Positions 45,311 to 57,240 of a stretch of 64,000 bases of DNA are shown here, one piece after another. Source of the stretch: Ottelia alismoides (taxonomy: Eukaryota > Streptophyta > Magnoliopsida > Alismatales > Hydrocharitaceae); contig JAZKJV010010541.1 of the NCBI GenBank assembly GCA_037367405.1, positions 248,001 through 312,000 of the forward strand, written 5' to 3'. Below the pieces are notes generated by a model. The model made no database searches. It saw only the letters and a program-made list of their open reading frames with translations, and was not told the origin of the DNA. Both the position numbers and the translations under genes were made by a program. Each line of letters opens with the position of its first letter. Position 1 is the first letter of the stretch.

Positions 45311-47900
45311 TGTTAGCCATGTGAGCCCGAGGCGAACCATTCCTACAACAAATATTAATGTAATATTTCATTTATAAATAAAAGTTATTGATTGTTTCAT
45401 TCCCTTTATGAGATAAAATAAATGAATGCACTATAAGGTGCCTCTGTACAATTAGGGTTATGTACCATGACCATATTAATAATCATACAGTCGTTGATTC
45501 AGTCTGGTGTTTGGATGAATATCTAAGGAGTTAGATAGAGGACTCATCAAGCACTGTCAAATGATTATTAAGAGATGATCTCCAACCTGAGTAGGAAATG
45601 ACAAGCCAATCTCATTAGGCTCATATCTGACTAGCATCTTGATGCAGGTCCTATGCATATGAATAGAGATTCGGAGGTGTCAGATTAGTTAGGTCAAAGA
45701 GTTGACTTAATAAGATCGAGATAACTAATGTCCTATATCGTATACTGTCACGATACATGCGCACATCCTCTGACCGGAGACAGATGTGTTACTATATGTC
45801 TGAGTGTGTACATTTGGCAGACCAATAGGTTGATGACCTAATCAAGGCCTATACACTGGCGAGCTGGTGTGCATATAAGGTCATATGAGTAATATGATCT
45901 CTTAAAGGGATCATATAGGTTTACTTGTGAACCGGAGACATGAGCTCACTCATGAGGTATTGGGACCGATCAAATTCCATGCATGGTCGTCGTGCTTTGG
46001 AAGCATGGCAAAAATTTCTAGGTATGATATATGCTTTGTGAAAGCATATGATCGATACCAACTCCCAATGACCAAGAATGAGAAACTTATTGATAAAACC
46101 CTGAAGATGACAGTGTTAAATTGATCTTTATCTTCAGGTTTATCATGGGTCTTCCAGTATGCAGGATGTACAGGTATTAGGAATGCCTGAGGGTTGATGT
46201 GATCATAAACGATTGTAAAACCATGACGCTTCCATTCCGAGGGAGTGATGAAACAAGTTTGGATTTTAGTGACTCCTCTCAGAGAAGTAATCTGATCTTG
46301 GTCCAAGTGTTGGACATTCATCAGAATGTGATTCAGATGCAATAAGAAGATTAGATTTACGATCTTGATTTATTCAAGCATCAATGAGAGGTACGTGAGA
46401 TCTGGATTTGAGATGTAATCTCAATATCCAAGTCACTATACATGGAATATACAATCGCCCTTGTCCTTATCTCCAAGTATCTGCAAAGAAAGCACATTAT
46501 TCTTGAAAGGGTTCAAGAATAATTCCATAGTTGAATTATATCCAAGCATTGAGAAATGGATAATTAAATGTTATTTAATTATCACAGATAATGTGAATTT
46601 GATTCACATTATTTTGATGCATAAGAATGATTATCCAATATGATTAAATATGATTTAATTATTATGGATAAGAATAATGTGGATAACAATATCCAATTAT
46701 TCACAATATATTATAAATGTGATTTATAATGTGTTAAAGAGAGGTTATTATTATTTATATTTGTTGATTAATTATTGATGTGAATTGGATTCACATTGGA
46801 TGAGTAATTGAAAATGTAAATCACATTTTATTTTGGGTTGTGAATGTGATTCACATTTTTCCAATAGCTAGATTGCAATATTCACAAAATAATTATGAAT
46901 TATTTTTGTTGAATTATTTACAACAAGTGTTGTTGTAAAATCATGGAGATTTTCAAGGAATAATGCAATCTCATAAGATTGCATGATATTTCATGGAGAT
47001 TTCCAAGTTTGCATGAGATTTTATGGAGATTCCACCCTTTCATATTGGAAGGGTGGACGACCACCAAGTTCTATATGGAAAGGGTGGCCCTCCACTCTAT
47101 TTGGAGGGATGAAATCTGCATCCAAATATCTCCATGTATGCTTGATTTGATTTAGGACTAAATTATACTGATTTATCAAATATATTTAATCTAAATTAAA
47201 TTAATTGTTGTTGGTTTTTACCAATAAAATCTTGACCTTTCAAAGAAGCGCAAATCAATCTCAACCATTGATTTTGTGTAGACCATAGATTGTGATCCAT
47301 GGACTCCCAAAACCCTATATAAGAAGAGGCACCCCTTGCTCTTCTTGGTTACAACAATTACAACAACAAGCTCTCTCCCCTCTCTCTCATTCTCATGCCC
47401 TCCCTCCCTCTCTCTCCTTAGGTGGCCATCCACCCTAGCCCTAGAAGGAAGAAGCTGCCGTCGTCGCCTTGTCGTTGTGATGGCGCCTCGACAACCCTTG
47501 GTTCTCCATCTTCTTTGGTGCGCCATGCTCGCGAAAAAGACATACGATCTCGTGCGATGAGAACAGGAGTTCCCTTGAATGGATCAACATCTTGGATTGC
47601 GAGAAGCACGTGGTTTATCCCCGCACTCGCAAGCGTCTCCTCCAAAAATCGGACTTGAGAGAGGAGGTCTCTTTTCTTAGTGGCTTGATCGCAACCATGC
47701 TACAAGAGGTATTCCTTTTATCTATGTATGTGGTTAGATGAAACGATTCAAGAAGTGTTCTTGAATCATGTGGTTTCATCGCATGAAAAATTTTTAAATT
47801 CTGCTTCATCAAACAACTAGTGTGACTAGTCGTTCTTTATTGTATTTGATATGATCCCCATGCTTCCATGATGCGCTTAAGGATTATTCCATATCCTTCA
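45311..47900 (+). mobile_element. Solo LTR of Ty1/copia (copy B)
   Basis: Starts TGTTAGCCATGTGAGCC, ends ATATCCTTCA, with GATGG on both sides. Same family as copies A and C; 2590 bp. The TATA box TATATAAG is at 47316-47323, the palindrome array at 46555-46960, and a CT-rich R/U5 part at 47370-47420. No primer site or internal sequence is attached, hence a solo LTR. Overlapping open frames on both strands at 47218-47812 are not conserved as proteins in copies A and C. Confidence 0.92.
46555..46960. repeat. Palindrome array in copia LTR copy B
   Basis: At least eight hairpins in 400 bp: GATAATTAAAT (46559-46569)/ATTTAATTATC (46573-46583), ATAATGTGAAT (46588-46598)/ATTCACATTAT (46602-46612), ATTATAAAT/ATTTATAAT near 46715, ATGTGAAT/ATTCACAT near 46780, GTGAAT/ATTCAC near 46845, AAATAATT/AATTATTT near 46890 and TTTACAACA/TGTTGTAAA near 46920. 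Confidence 0.85.
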
Positions 47901-47905
47901 GATGG
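47901..47905. repeat. Target duplication GATGG, right
   Basis: Pairs with 45306-45310. Confidence 0.88.
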
Positions 47906-48900
47906 GCACATAAGCAGTGAGTGAAACTAATCGTAAAGAAAGTGTTGCATTCTCCTACAAATAGTCATCTAAAAGTAATGCAAACTAACTTAATGAAATC
48001 ATGGAAATGCTGGCATAAAGTCTCAGGTCCTCAAAAATACTCACTCAATCACCAGTAGGAGGGCATAAGGCTATGGGAGGGATAAGATATCATTAGAGAA
48101 ATCTCAATGTAGTCCCTCAAATCAACCAAATCAGCTGAGATGGATCAAGATATCAGACAGAGATTCTCTAAGTGCTAAATGGTGATAGGAGAGTCAAGAG
48201 ATGGAATGTCTCATTTAAAAGATGACTGAAATCATGTGGGTTCCAAGCACCGTTGCTTTGAATCCCATACAACGATAGTACATCAAACATCTGAATCAAG
48301 ACATGTAGAATCGGTGAGAAATCACATCATCAATAATCAGAAATGGATTACATCTTCAATCTGATGTGCGAGATCAAAAATCCTAAATAAAAATCACACA
48401 TGCAATCGTGTCAAAATTAGAATCCTCAACAAATATATATGCACATATTAAATACAGATCCACTAAAGATAAAATGCCAGTCTTAGCATCCTCAAATCTG
48501 CCCTGCATACTCAAATAATTCCTGCAATCAGAACCTCGATGCGGGCCTCATCTAATAGCACAACATTCTCAGGTGAAACAAGAGATGACACTTGAAGGGA
48601 GTGAGTAGGATGGTCAAGAAGGGCAAAATGAAGACAAAATTGAGGTCCAAGAAGAGAGTCTTCTTGAACCGGATTAGAGGTAGGGTGATATGGGCAAGGA
48701 GACAGCCGCAAAATCCGGCTACTGAAGTGAAGATCAAGACCTTACATCATGACTCAATAAAGAAGACAATAATATAGACAAAGAAAAGGAAATGGGCTCA
48801 ATAAAAAGAAGAACTCAGAAACTCATGGATCTACAAACTCAAAGAGTGATGAACGTGAATGGATCCAAAATCACAATCAATGTACAAAGCAAGCTCCATG
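47906..48900 (-). other. Unassigned internal sequence of F3
   Basis: Between the acidic repeat remnant and the leader. Minus-strand open frames up to 66 codons (48511-48737) show no recognisable motif. By position it would hold gag, but no Gag wording is legible. Confidence 0.4.
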
Positions 48901-50118
48901 TTCGCCTACTAAACACAGTGAAACCTGAGATGGTGGTAGTTTATCTTTTCCATTTTAGAGTTAGGTGAGCTTCAAAATAATTGTACAAGCACAAAGGTAG
49001 GCCTGGGATTGGGACACTAATCCTTAGTTTGTACATATGACATATAAAGTGTAGAATACAATGAGGGAGTTGCTCTCCCCAAAACAATGAAGCCAATACG
49101 TTTGTTTTAAAAGTCAGGTAGAGTTAGTAGTCCCAATTTTATTTTTGGTTATCACTTTTTTTTGTTTTTTTCAATGCATTAGCTTAACAAGTAACCAATT
49201 CTATTAACATCCTAGGTGATTAAAATCATAGGGATAAGGTAGGAAAAGAAATGCAAGTCAGGAATCGATGATGCATGCATAGTCAGAAGACTTACTATGC
49301 TTCCTAGCTCTTTCCATGTGAGATGAATAACAAAAGTGAAAGCTACCCTATATGAAATGCAAGCTGATGAAATTGCCCTACAATGGAATATGCTATTATC
49401 GCGAAGCACCATATGCTAACAATCTAGATAAAAGATCTAAGGTCTAGTCTCGAAAGCTCATTGGTGCGTGCCACAGTAGGTATTGCAAGCGTTGTATAAA
49501 GCTTCTCTCGGCACGCGGTCTCATGTCTAAAGAGTCAACAAATAGATTTGACTAAGTCTAAGCATGAATCTATAGGTACATGCAAATATAATTAGGGCTT
49601 TGAACCTTAATCAATCGAGCAGGCAAATCCTAGAACTAAGGCTCAATCACATAAAACAAATAAAAACAAAGTTGAAAAATGTAGAAAAAGAAAGCGATGA
49701 AAAGACGATAAAAATCGACGAGTCCCCAAAGTGAACAATTACTCGGGTTATGGGCCTCATGAAGTAGAAGTGTCCGAGAGAGTCCAAATTATTAGAATTA
49801 TATGGATCTCTCTCTTACTTTAGATTACAAATAAAATAAAATAAAAAAAAGATGGCATTGTCTTCAAAATTTCCTCCAAGCTTTCCATTGTCGCTCTCTC
49901 CTATCGGCTATTGTTGAATAGCTGACTCCACTTCACGTGGGTGCGCACGTGCTCCTAGGAGGTCCTCCCTCGACCTGTGGTCCCTTGCAACAAGATCAAA
50001 CGAGAAGGTTATTAGACATATCGATAATAATATCATATAAATAATAAAAGAAATAAAGACAAAAATAAACAAGAGACAAGAGGGAACAAACAAAGTTAAG
50101 GAATCTATGCGACGCCAC
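48900..50118 (-). other. Leader (5' UTR) of F3
   Basis: Homologous to the leader of element E at 57240-58864. Shared landmarks in order are TCTCCCCAAAACAATGA with a TTTGTTTTA block (about 49070 and 57630), GGTTATCACTT (49139, 57700), and a GACTAAGTCTA/ATCTATAGGTA block near 49550. A 105-codon minus open frame (49908-50225) covers its start and corresponds in position and partly in sequence to a 195-codon frame in E. Confidence 0.6.
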
Positions 50119-50138
50119 TCCCCTGCAACAACGCCTTT
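50119..50138 (-). other. Primer binding site of F3
   Basis: Minus strand AGGCGTTGTTGCAGGGGA directly after the LTR end. It resembles the Athila site TGGCGCCGTTGCCGGGGA, usually ascribed to Asp tRNA, with a few changes. Confidence 0.7.
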
Positions 50139-52931
50139 TGATAACTGGGATTCAAAGCGGGTCAGAAAATATCCTCGTAGAAGGTGAAGATAATTTGTCG
50201 TTGAGATGTCCCACAAGAAATCCAAAGTTAATCAACAAGTACCCAAAATTTATAAATAAGCAATGAATAGCCAAAAAATGTAGAGCAAAAATTTATAACA
50301 ACTATACAAAATGTGTATAATATGTAAGCATGTAGAGTATCAAACATAGGGAGAAAACGATAGATTGGGCAATAATGCACAAAATTGTTCATGTTATTGT
50401 CTTTTTATTTTCGTTTTGTGTGTGGTTTTATTTTATATTTTTTATGAACTTTAATTAATGTATTTTTCTGTGTTTTTTATTTTGTAATTTTTCTTTTATT
50501 TTTATATTTCCTGATTTTTAATTATTTTTCTTATAATAGATATATTATAGGCTTATATAGAACTATATATATAATACAAGGTAATATAATTATAAATATG
50601 ATTAAAAATTTAAAATACTGGAACTAAAATGTTTTGGTGTTTTATATCAATTTCTACTATTTTTAGGATTTTTCAAGTAATTTTAGTGCTTTTTAGTTAT
50701 TTTTAATGTCAAAGATATGCTGAAATATACATTAACTGAATAGGTCAAATTAATTTGAAGATTAAAAATAACAAAACGTGTAAAAAAATCTTCAAATCAA
50801 TTTTAATATGTAAATAATAATATATAGAAAATTTAGGGACAAAACTAAATTTTTTTGAATTTTTGGTCTGGATTCAACATAGGTAATAATAAGCACAATT
50901 TATTTTTTGTGACTTTTAAAGGCATTTTGATAATTTTGTGGCATTTCTATAGTTAGACGTGGATATAAAAGTCTCCATTTGATTTTTATTATATAGGTAA
51001 AGTGCATAATATGCATAATAACATTCATGGCATGAAAGAACAAGCATCCATGTACACTACCCTATTTTTGCATAATTGTTGGAGCACAAACGATAGTTTT
51101 ACTATATGGAAAACATGTATAAAAATATATGAACTAGTGAGGGGATATTTGCAATTAAAATATAGGGAAAGGGAAAATGTGCAAATTTCAAAAAATATAA
51201 AACTAATATTAAACTTTATTGACTAAAATACAATTTACAAAAACCGACCGGACATATGTGACTGATGCCCATCTCACGTGGGACGACATGTGAGCTGAGC
51301 TGGACTGGACCCAAACACAAAATCAATAAACTTCAAGGGTCTAAATGAAATATTTACACATTTATATATACTAAAAATTATTTATAAAACTAATAAAAAT
51401 AATTATAAATGTGGGAGAATGTGTAATTTACCAACAATCTTAGCGCTGCACGGACGGTTGGATGATCATCACTTAAGCAATGAACGCCCATGATGGGTCG
51501 ATAACGCTTTGGTGATGGACGATGAATATCACATCAAAGGCTCGATCCGATGATGGATGTCTCTCCCAATTAGACGGTGGTTGTACAATCTAGAACGAGG
51601 GATCCATCGAACAGTTCTTCATCATTCCATAAGAATAGGGAAGAACACGAGCATGTTCTTCCTTGTTCCATTGCTCCCTCTTGATCCAGAGCCTCCCCTC
51701 AATGCTATGGTTCTCTTCATGTTCCTGCTGACGATCCGCATTGAGTGTTTCCTTCAGATGAGTAGAAGGCACAATGAAGGGGTCCTGGCGAGTCGATGAA
51801 GCTCAAAGTGCCTGGAGGCTGAACTTGGAGTTCAATATGACTGGAATAGCCCTTATTCCATCGGGGACCTGCATGGTTAGAAAGAGGGAGCTTGGGCGGA
51901 GGATTAAAAAATAAGAACCTTTATTAAAAAAATAAATGAATTAAAAATAGTAAATGATTTATTTTCAAAAAAGTTAAAAGATGAAAAATGATTAATTTTT
52001 TAGGACTATTTCATTATGAATTTTATTTTATTTTACATAATTACTTGTTAGGTATTATTATTTTAATACTATTATACAATGTACTTATTTTTCTTTATTT
52101 TAGGTATTTGATTTATTTTATTATATATTTATATATTTTGAATTATTTTTATCTTTTTATTCTTTGTACAAAATAAATAGGTATATGTTATAATTAGGTA
52201 GTTTTTACCTATGTATCTATGTATATTACTTTTATTTTTTTATTTTTAATTATTTTTTTCGGTTTATTGATATATTTATATCATATAAAATATATACAAG
52301 CACTTAAAAATATAAGAATGAATTAAATGTAAAGAATGATTATATTTATTAAAATATCATGTATAGGGTACTATAGGGATCAAAAACCTATCTTTCACAT
52401 TTTCACTCCGATTTGAAAGAAACCGACTCCATTAAATAGCTTATTAAAAATCCAAAACCCAAGCTTCCCATACCCATATATTCTCAATAAAAACTCCAAA
52501 TTACACTGTGTATTATTTTTGTGTGAATTTTTTGTGTTTTTCTATATAGTATTGTATAGAACTTTCATGTACAAAGTTTCTTTGTTTGATGAGTAAATAA
52601 TAAAGAATAAAATTGTTCCAAAAATGCAATGCTTTGAAGAATATAAATCAAGGTTTTATTATCAGTTTTGGCCCGTATCTCCCCTACTTTATTCCTTGTC
52701 GACTCAATCATAAAGATGCCTACATCTCAGGGCGTAGGGTCATTGGTATTCTTTTCTTTTTCGGTTATTTTCTTTGTGCTATAATTTTGGCATTAAAAAC
52801 TATATTTTATATACAAGAAATGCAATAAATAATGAATGTTAATTTATAAAATATAATGCTATTTACATGCATTTAGCTAGGGTTTTAAGGCCAAAATGAT
52901 AGAATGAAGGTGATGAAATGGAGATTTATTA
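50139..52931 (-). repeat. 5' LTR of F3
   Basis: Left end TGATAACTGGGATTC beside the primer site; right end GATTTATTA beside the target duplication (TGATGAATC decayed to TAATAAATC on minus). It is shorter than the 3' LTR through a deletion of about 790 bp at about 51903 and carries a local inversion of about 50 bp (52452-52503). The TATCTCCCCTACTTTATTCC block is at 52676-52695. Confidence 0.8.
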
Positions 52932-52936
52932 GTAAT
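52932..52936. repeat. Target duplication GTAAT of F3, right
   Basis: Pairs with 38040-38044 and restores the RT reading of element E when F3 is removed. Confidence 0.8.
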
Positions 52937-53480
52937 TTACGCAGACACGCCATGAAGTGGGTACCCGAGGTAGAATCTCCTCACCACAGTCATTGGTCAT
53001 AATTATAATCCTGGATTTCTTCGAGACCACGTGTCACAGGATGACCCACTAGGAATCTGAAATGGGATAAATAAGGCCAGCGCCACTCATTTCCTTATCT
53101 CTTTCACAAAAACATCCTAGAGGTTCGGATTTAGACGAAGCTGACATTCACAGGTTGGCTTGCTGTCATCCTCTAAGTATATATGATTCGAGCATAAAGC
53201 TAGACTAATCCCATGGAGATCCGAAATATTTCATCCTATGGCCTTGCGGTTTCTCTAGATAACATTTAGCAAGCAAGATTCTTGATCGTCAATCAACTAC
53301 GAACTGATGATGACCGGAAACATTTGAGGCACACCCACAATGAAGGCGTACTTCAATGTCAAAGGTAAAACTTTGAGCTCAGATGGGGTCTGAATCAACT
53401 CTACAATAACCTCTACAATTACAATGGTAGAAGGTAAATGATTTGTAATGTATGAGCTGTCCACCCTGGATATTGTAGGC
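52937..53480 (-). pseudogene. Start of reverse transcriptase of element E (N-terminal portion)
   Basis: On the minus strand a broken run resembling SDSKWVSPVHVVPKKGG leads into TIMTNDCGEEILPRVPT and SWRVCVNY, ending at 52937. These are the residues directly before YRRLNS at 38039. To the right (53060-53480) is a degraded protease-RT linker. Stops and a frame change near 53030 show that it is dead. F3 interrupts the gene. Confidence 0.7.
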
Positions 53481-53484
53481 TCAG

Positions 53485-54400
53485 CAATTAATGTCTCAGA
53501 AAGATCAGCACTGAATAATCTCTTAAATCAGAAAGGAATGGCTCATCAAGATGCTCAAAGATCTCTACAAACTCATCAACATAAATCTTAGATATCTTAG
53601 AAGGAGGTATGTCATCAGTAATCTCAAAATGAAGTATCTCAAGTATAACAAAATGTACCTCCAAAAGTGGCTTAGACTGATCCTCAAAAGATCCATCAGC
53701 TGACAATTCAGAATAACCAATAGGGGAGATAATATCGACTGTGCTTTCTAGGTTCCTTATGGGTGACCATGAAATCGTTATAAAGATCCGTCTCTCGAAA
53801 CTCAGAAAGAAAATCACAGTCCTTAGAATATGTTGTAACTGCCTCTCCCTCATATGTTGTTGTCGTTGGCGTTGATGGCTTCGGATTTGGGATCATCTCT
53901 ATCATAACCTTATCGCTGACGTAGTGAATGGTCATCTCTCAAGTACCGTAATCTACTACCATTTCAATCGTTCGAAGGAACGAACAACCAAGTTTGATCG
54001 AGGTATTGAATAAAGGTGTAGAGGTGTCCATATCCATAACAACAAAATGAATCGGGAATCTCATTCCTTGCTTATGATAACGTCCTCGAGAATTCCTCTC
54101 GGCATCATGATCTATCTATCAACAAACTGAAGGATAATCTTGATGGATCTAAGAGGCCGCAACCCAAACTCAGTGAGCAATGAGGATTGCCTGGGATTAA
54201 TGGAGGATCCGTTATCGAGTAGAGTAGAATCAAACTCTTGATCAAAGATATGGAAACAGATGTGAGGTTCTCCCTTATCTTTCTTCTTTTGTGGGAGGTT
54301 GTTGATGACATGAACTGTGGACATGGTTAAGACACACTTTTTCGTTTTCTTTCATTTGTTTTTCCTTGGTTGACACTTTTAGTACATGCTTCTTTCATTC
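53485..54400 (-). pseudogene. Athila protease and following linker remnant of element E
   Basis: Minus strand: LLDNGSSINPRQSSLL near 54220-54170, where the aspartic protease motif of the group is D-x-G-A/S-S-I-N. It continues with GLRPLRSIKIILQFVDR and PRGILEDV near 54160-54080, then VMDMDTSTPLFN and CSFLRTIEMVVDYGT near 54040-53945. The 121-codon frame at 53488-53853 is an acidic linker (SADGSFEDQSKPLLEV, DEFVEIFEHLDEPFLSDL) of unknown role between protease and RT. Stops occur inside. Confidence 0.7.
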
Positions 54401-54649
54401 CTTTTTAAACCGCGGGCATGTACTCCGTGGCCTTAAGGAGTGGCTTCTCAAAAAAGATGTTCTGAATTATCTCTACCACTCCCAGATCAGATAATGTTGT
54501 TTTTAATTTTTTGTATTTTTTTATTTTTATTCAAAGCTGAAGGAAATGGAACAGAATCAGAAGAAACATCAAATTGCTCATTTCTCTTATTCAAATCAGA
54601 GACATCATGTACATGTGGATGATCAGAACCAGTCTGTACAATGCCATCT

Positions 54650-57240
54650 AATACATGAGTAGAAGAAGAAAAAGGAAAACCTAGACTGGATGCTGGGTCG
54701 GTTGGTGTTGAAGAAGACTACACGACAGGTGTGTTCTCCTTTGCGGTTGACTCGACGTTGCATCTTCCATTATTATCTTTTTGGGATTTTTTGAATAATG
54801 ATGGTAGTGTGGTGGTGAAGAAATGGAAGGTGATGGTGATCCCCCGTGCTCTGGCTCAACAACAATAGATCGCTGCTCAAGTGGTGAAGAAGATGATGTA
54901 GTTGGTGTAGATCTCTCAGTGGCTCAATCTCCCAATCCCAAATGTTGTGGGGCCAGCAGTAATCTTCTATCGCTCTTGAGATGAATGCCATCAGATAACG
55001 AGTACAATCAAGGACCATACTTGTCTCAGAGGTGGATGATCATGGGCTACCTGCTCCTTGCATCTGAAGTTGTTGGGATTAGCTTCGTCCTGGGCTGGTA
55101 TCGATGTCTTTGTGGTGGGCTGGTCATCAAACTTGAGTCAAATCATTCCATATTCTTCATCAAGAGTGCAAGATGATCTAACGCTGGGTTCATCGAAGGT
55201 TACTTTAAATGCTCAAAAACAGGTTGTCATTGAAACTGGTACTGAGGACGTTGTTAATACCTAGAGTATTGTGACTCATAATAAGGAGGAGGGTGCGAAA
55301 ACTGTGCAAACTGCTATTGATAATAGTTCTCATAAGGATATGCAGGATACATCTACTGCTGGCCATGTCTCCAATTTTGAAAGTGTGGTGGAGAAGAAAA
55401 ATGAGGATGTGATGCTAGTGCTGGGGTTGTGCTCTCCCTCCCTGAAAATAGTGGACAAGAAACTAACTCGACTGCGAGTCCAACTGACTTTCCCTTACGG
55501 ATGAGGCTAGCCTGCACTCTCGTTCAAACCAGATGCCGTTCACCTCTGAATGAGAGTTATAGGTGGAGGATGCTGGTTAGAAATGTAAGGAGGCTCTTGA
55601 TAGTATGGAACAATGCATGATAAAGGTGACTATTGCGGCACCTAAACCAAGGTCTGCACGTAATAAACATGTTGTATAGTGGATTGTGCTCTGGTGCCCT
55701 GATGTTGAAGCCGTGGAAGAAGTCTGCTCAGGAGTAGAAGTATCGACTGTGACACTCGCACTCTGACATGAATGAAATCGTACTAATAAGAAGCTCCAAG
55801 TGCTTTGTAATCTCGTCCATCTTATCTAACTTCTTTGTCCTCTGCTCGATCACAAGTAACTTTTTAAGCTCTTTGGATCATTTCTATATTATATCAACTT
55901 TGGATAGGTCATTTTCTATGATGGTTAGATATTCACTTGTCCACCCTATCCACATAGTGAGATGCCGTCTTGTTGACAACCTTGTGGTTATTGAAGGAGA
56001 AGGTACACGATGCTTTTGAAAAGCATGTGAAGAACAAAGAGTTTAGAGCTTCCCGCCATCTCCTCAAGAATCAGATTGAGGACATCCTCGTCCTTATTGA
56101 TGTGGGACCCCCATAGGAGTCATCTAACAATTTCTGATTTTCATGCTCAAACCCCAAAGAAATTCTGCACAAGGTTATTCTTTAATATATTGTTATGGGG
56201 CACTTTCTCCATCAAATCCTAAAATTATTTCCCATGCCTCATGAATAGGTACATGGGACATTTGGGAAAAGTAGGCAATCAAGGACTACATCTGATGCAA
56301 TCGTTCTAGGGGATAATACTTACTCAAATCTCAATTCCTCCCAGTATGTGAAAACTTTCCCTAAATGATTTACTTAATACAATGCTTTGTCCATCAGACT
56401 GAACATGAAGGATGTCATCTTCACTACCTCTAACGGATTGTTAGGATAGTGTATAGTGCCACATATGCGCTCAAACTGCTGGAGGTGTACATAAGGTTCT
56501 TCCTTAATGTGATCGTCGAATATGGGGAGTATAGGTTAAATCGTGGGCTTATTCTCAAAATGCCCATGAATCGCAGGTATCTGAATCCATGTATTAGCCT
56601 GTCCTGCACCTGGATTATAGGCATCCTTAAGTGTGAGCTTAGCCACATGCTCAACTAATGGATCTCCTCCTCCCCCATTCCCACCTCCATTCGGCTAGTC
56701 ACCCTCCTCTCTCCTATATGCTACATCGTTCCTCAGCTCGAAGATCATATCTATCAATCTAGCCTGGATGTCATCTTGCTCAGTCAACTATGCCTGAATA
56801 GCCTTAATAGAAGCTAACACCGTACTATTGATCTCATTCTACTATGCCATAGTACTCATTCCTTTTGGTGGCATCAAGTGCCCTGACCTTGTCTCTAAAA
56901 ATGTATACAACACTTGATTAGTCCTCATAAATGATGGATCTCAAAAGAAAGTTCGAGATTAGAGTCAATCTAAAATAAGGGATTTATTGATGAAAAGACC
57001 GAGGATGTATTAAAGAGGGATATTTGGGAAGTGACTCTTCCAAAATAGAAAACGATTTAACTGGAGTGTGAAATGAGCTCGCAAAGTATGAACAAGAAAT
57101 ACTCCAATCCAATATCTCCGATATAAAAGGCGATATGTGAGAACATGACGTCAAGTCAAGAAGAAAAGGGAATAAAGAGCGCGAAGAGCATGGAGGGATC
57201 TTTACACTAACAAACAAACACAATACAATTCCTCGATTCA
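54650..57240 (-). pseudogene. Athila gag remnant of element E
   Basis: On the minus strand Gag can be followed in pieces. QMSHVPIHEAWEIILGF and the AEFLWGLSMKIRNC block (about 56270-56130) correspond to the capsid wording YEAWERFK...F(Y)NGL of Athila Gag. A coiled-coil-like stretch follows (IENDLSKVDII, KLDKMDEITKHLELLIS, about 55920-55790). A Pro/Tyr/Gln-rich tail reads PAYPYENYYQ, FSHPPPYYESQY, PQYQFQ at 55360-55230, then a His/Ser/Pro-rich end (54990-54770). Open pieces on the plus strand at 54985-55620 are the shadow of this tail. Many stops; non-functional. Confidence 0.65.

Larger units (their letters stand above)
38045..52931 (-). mobile_element. Athila-like element F3, complete ends, no recognisable pol
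   Basis: Flanked by GTAAT on both sides. 3' LTR 38045-41789, PPT at 41790, 3' non-coding region and stem-loop array 41802-44210, acidic repeat remnant 44460-45305, copia solo LTR 45311-47900, further internal sequence, leader 48900-50118, primer site 50119-50138, 5' LTR 50139-52931. Without the copia insertion it is about 12.3 kb. I found no RT, RNase H, integrase or protease, so it probably depended on an autonomous relative such as E or F1. Its insertion splits the RT of element E. Confidence 0.8.

Noticed and set aside
47218..47812. Arg-rich frames on both strands in the copia solo LTR
   Set aside because: Located in R/U5 of the LTR; not maintained in copies A and C.
54985..55620. Plus-strand frames, one with an acidic protein-like composition (55271-55504)
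   Set aside because: The opposite strand at the same place reads as the Pro/Tyr/Gln-rich tail of Athila Gag, in line with its neighbours, so the plus-strand frames are taken as shadows.
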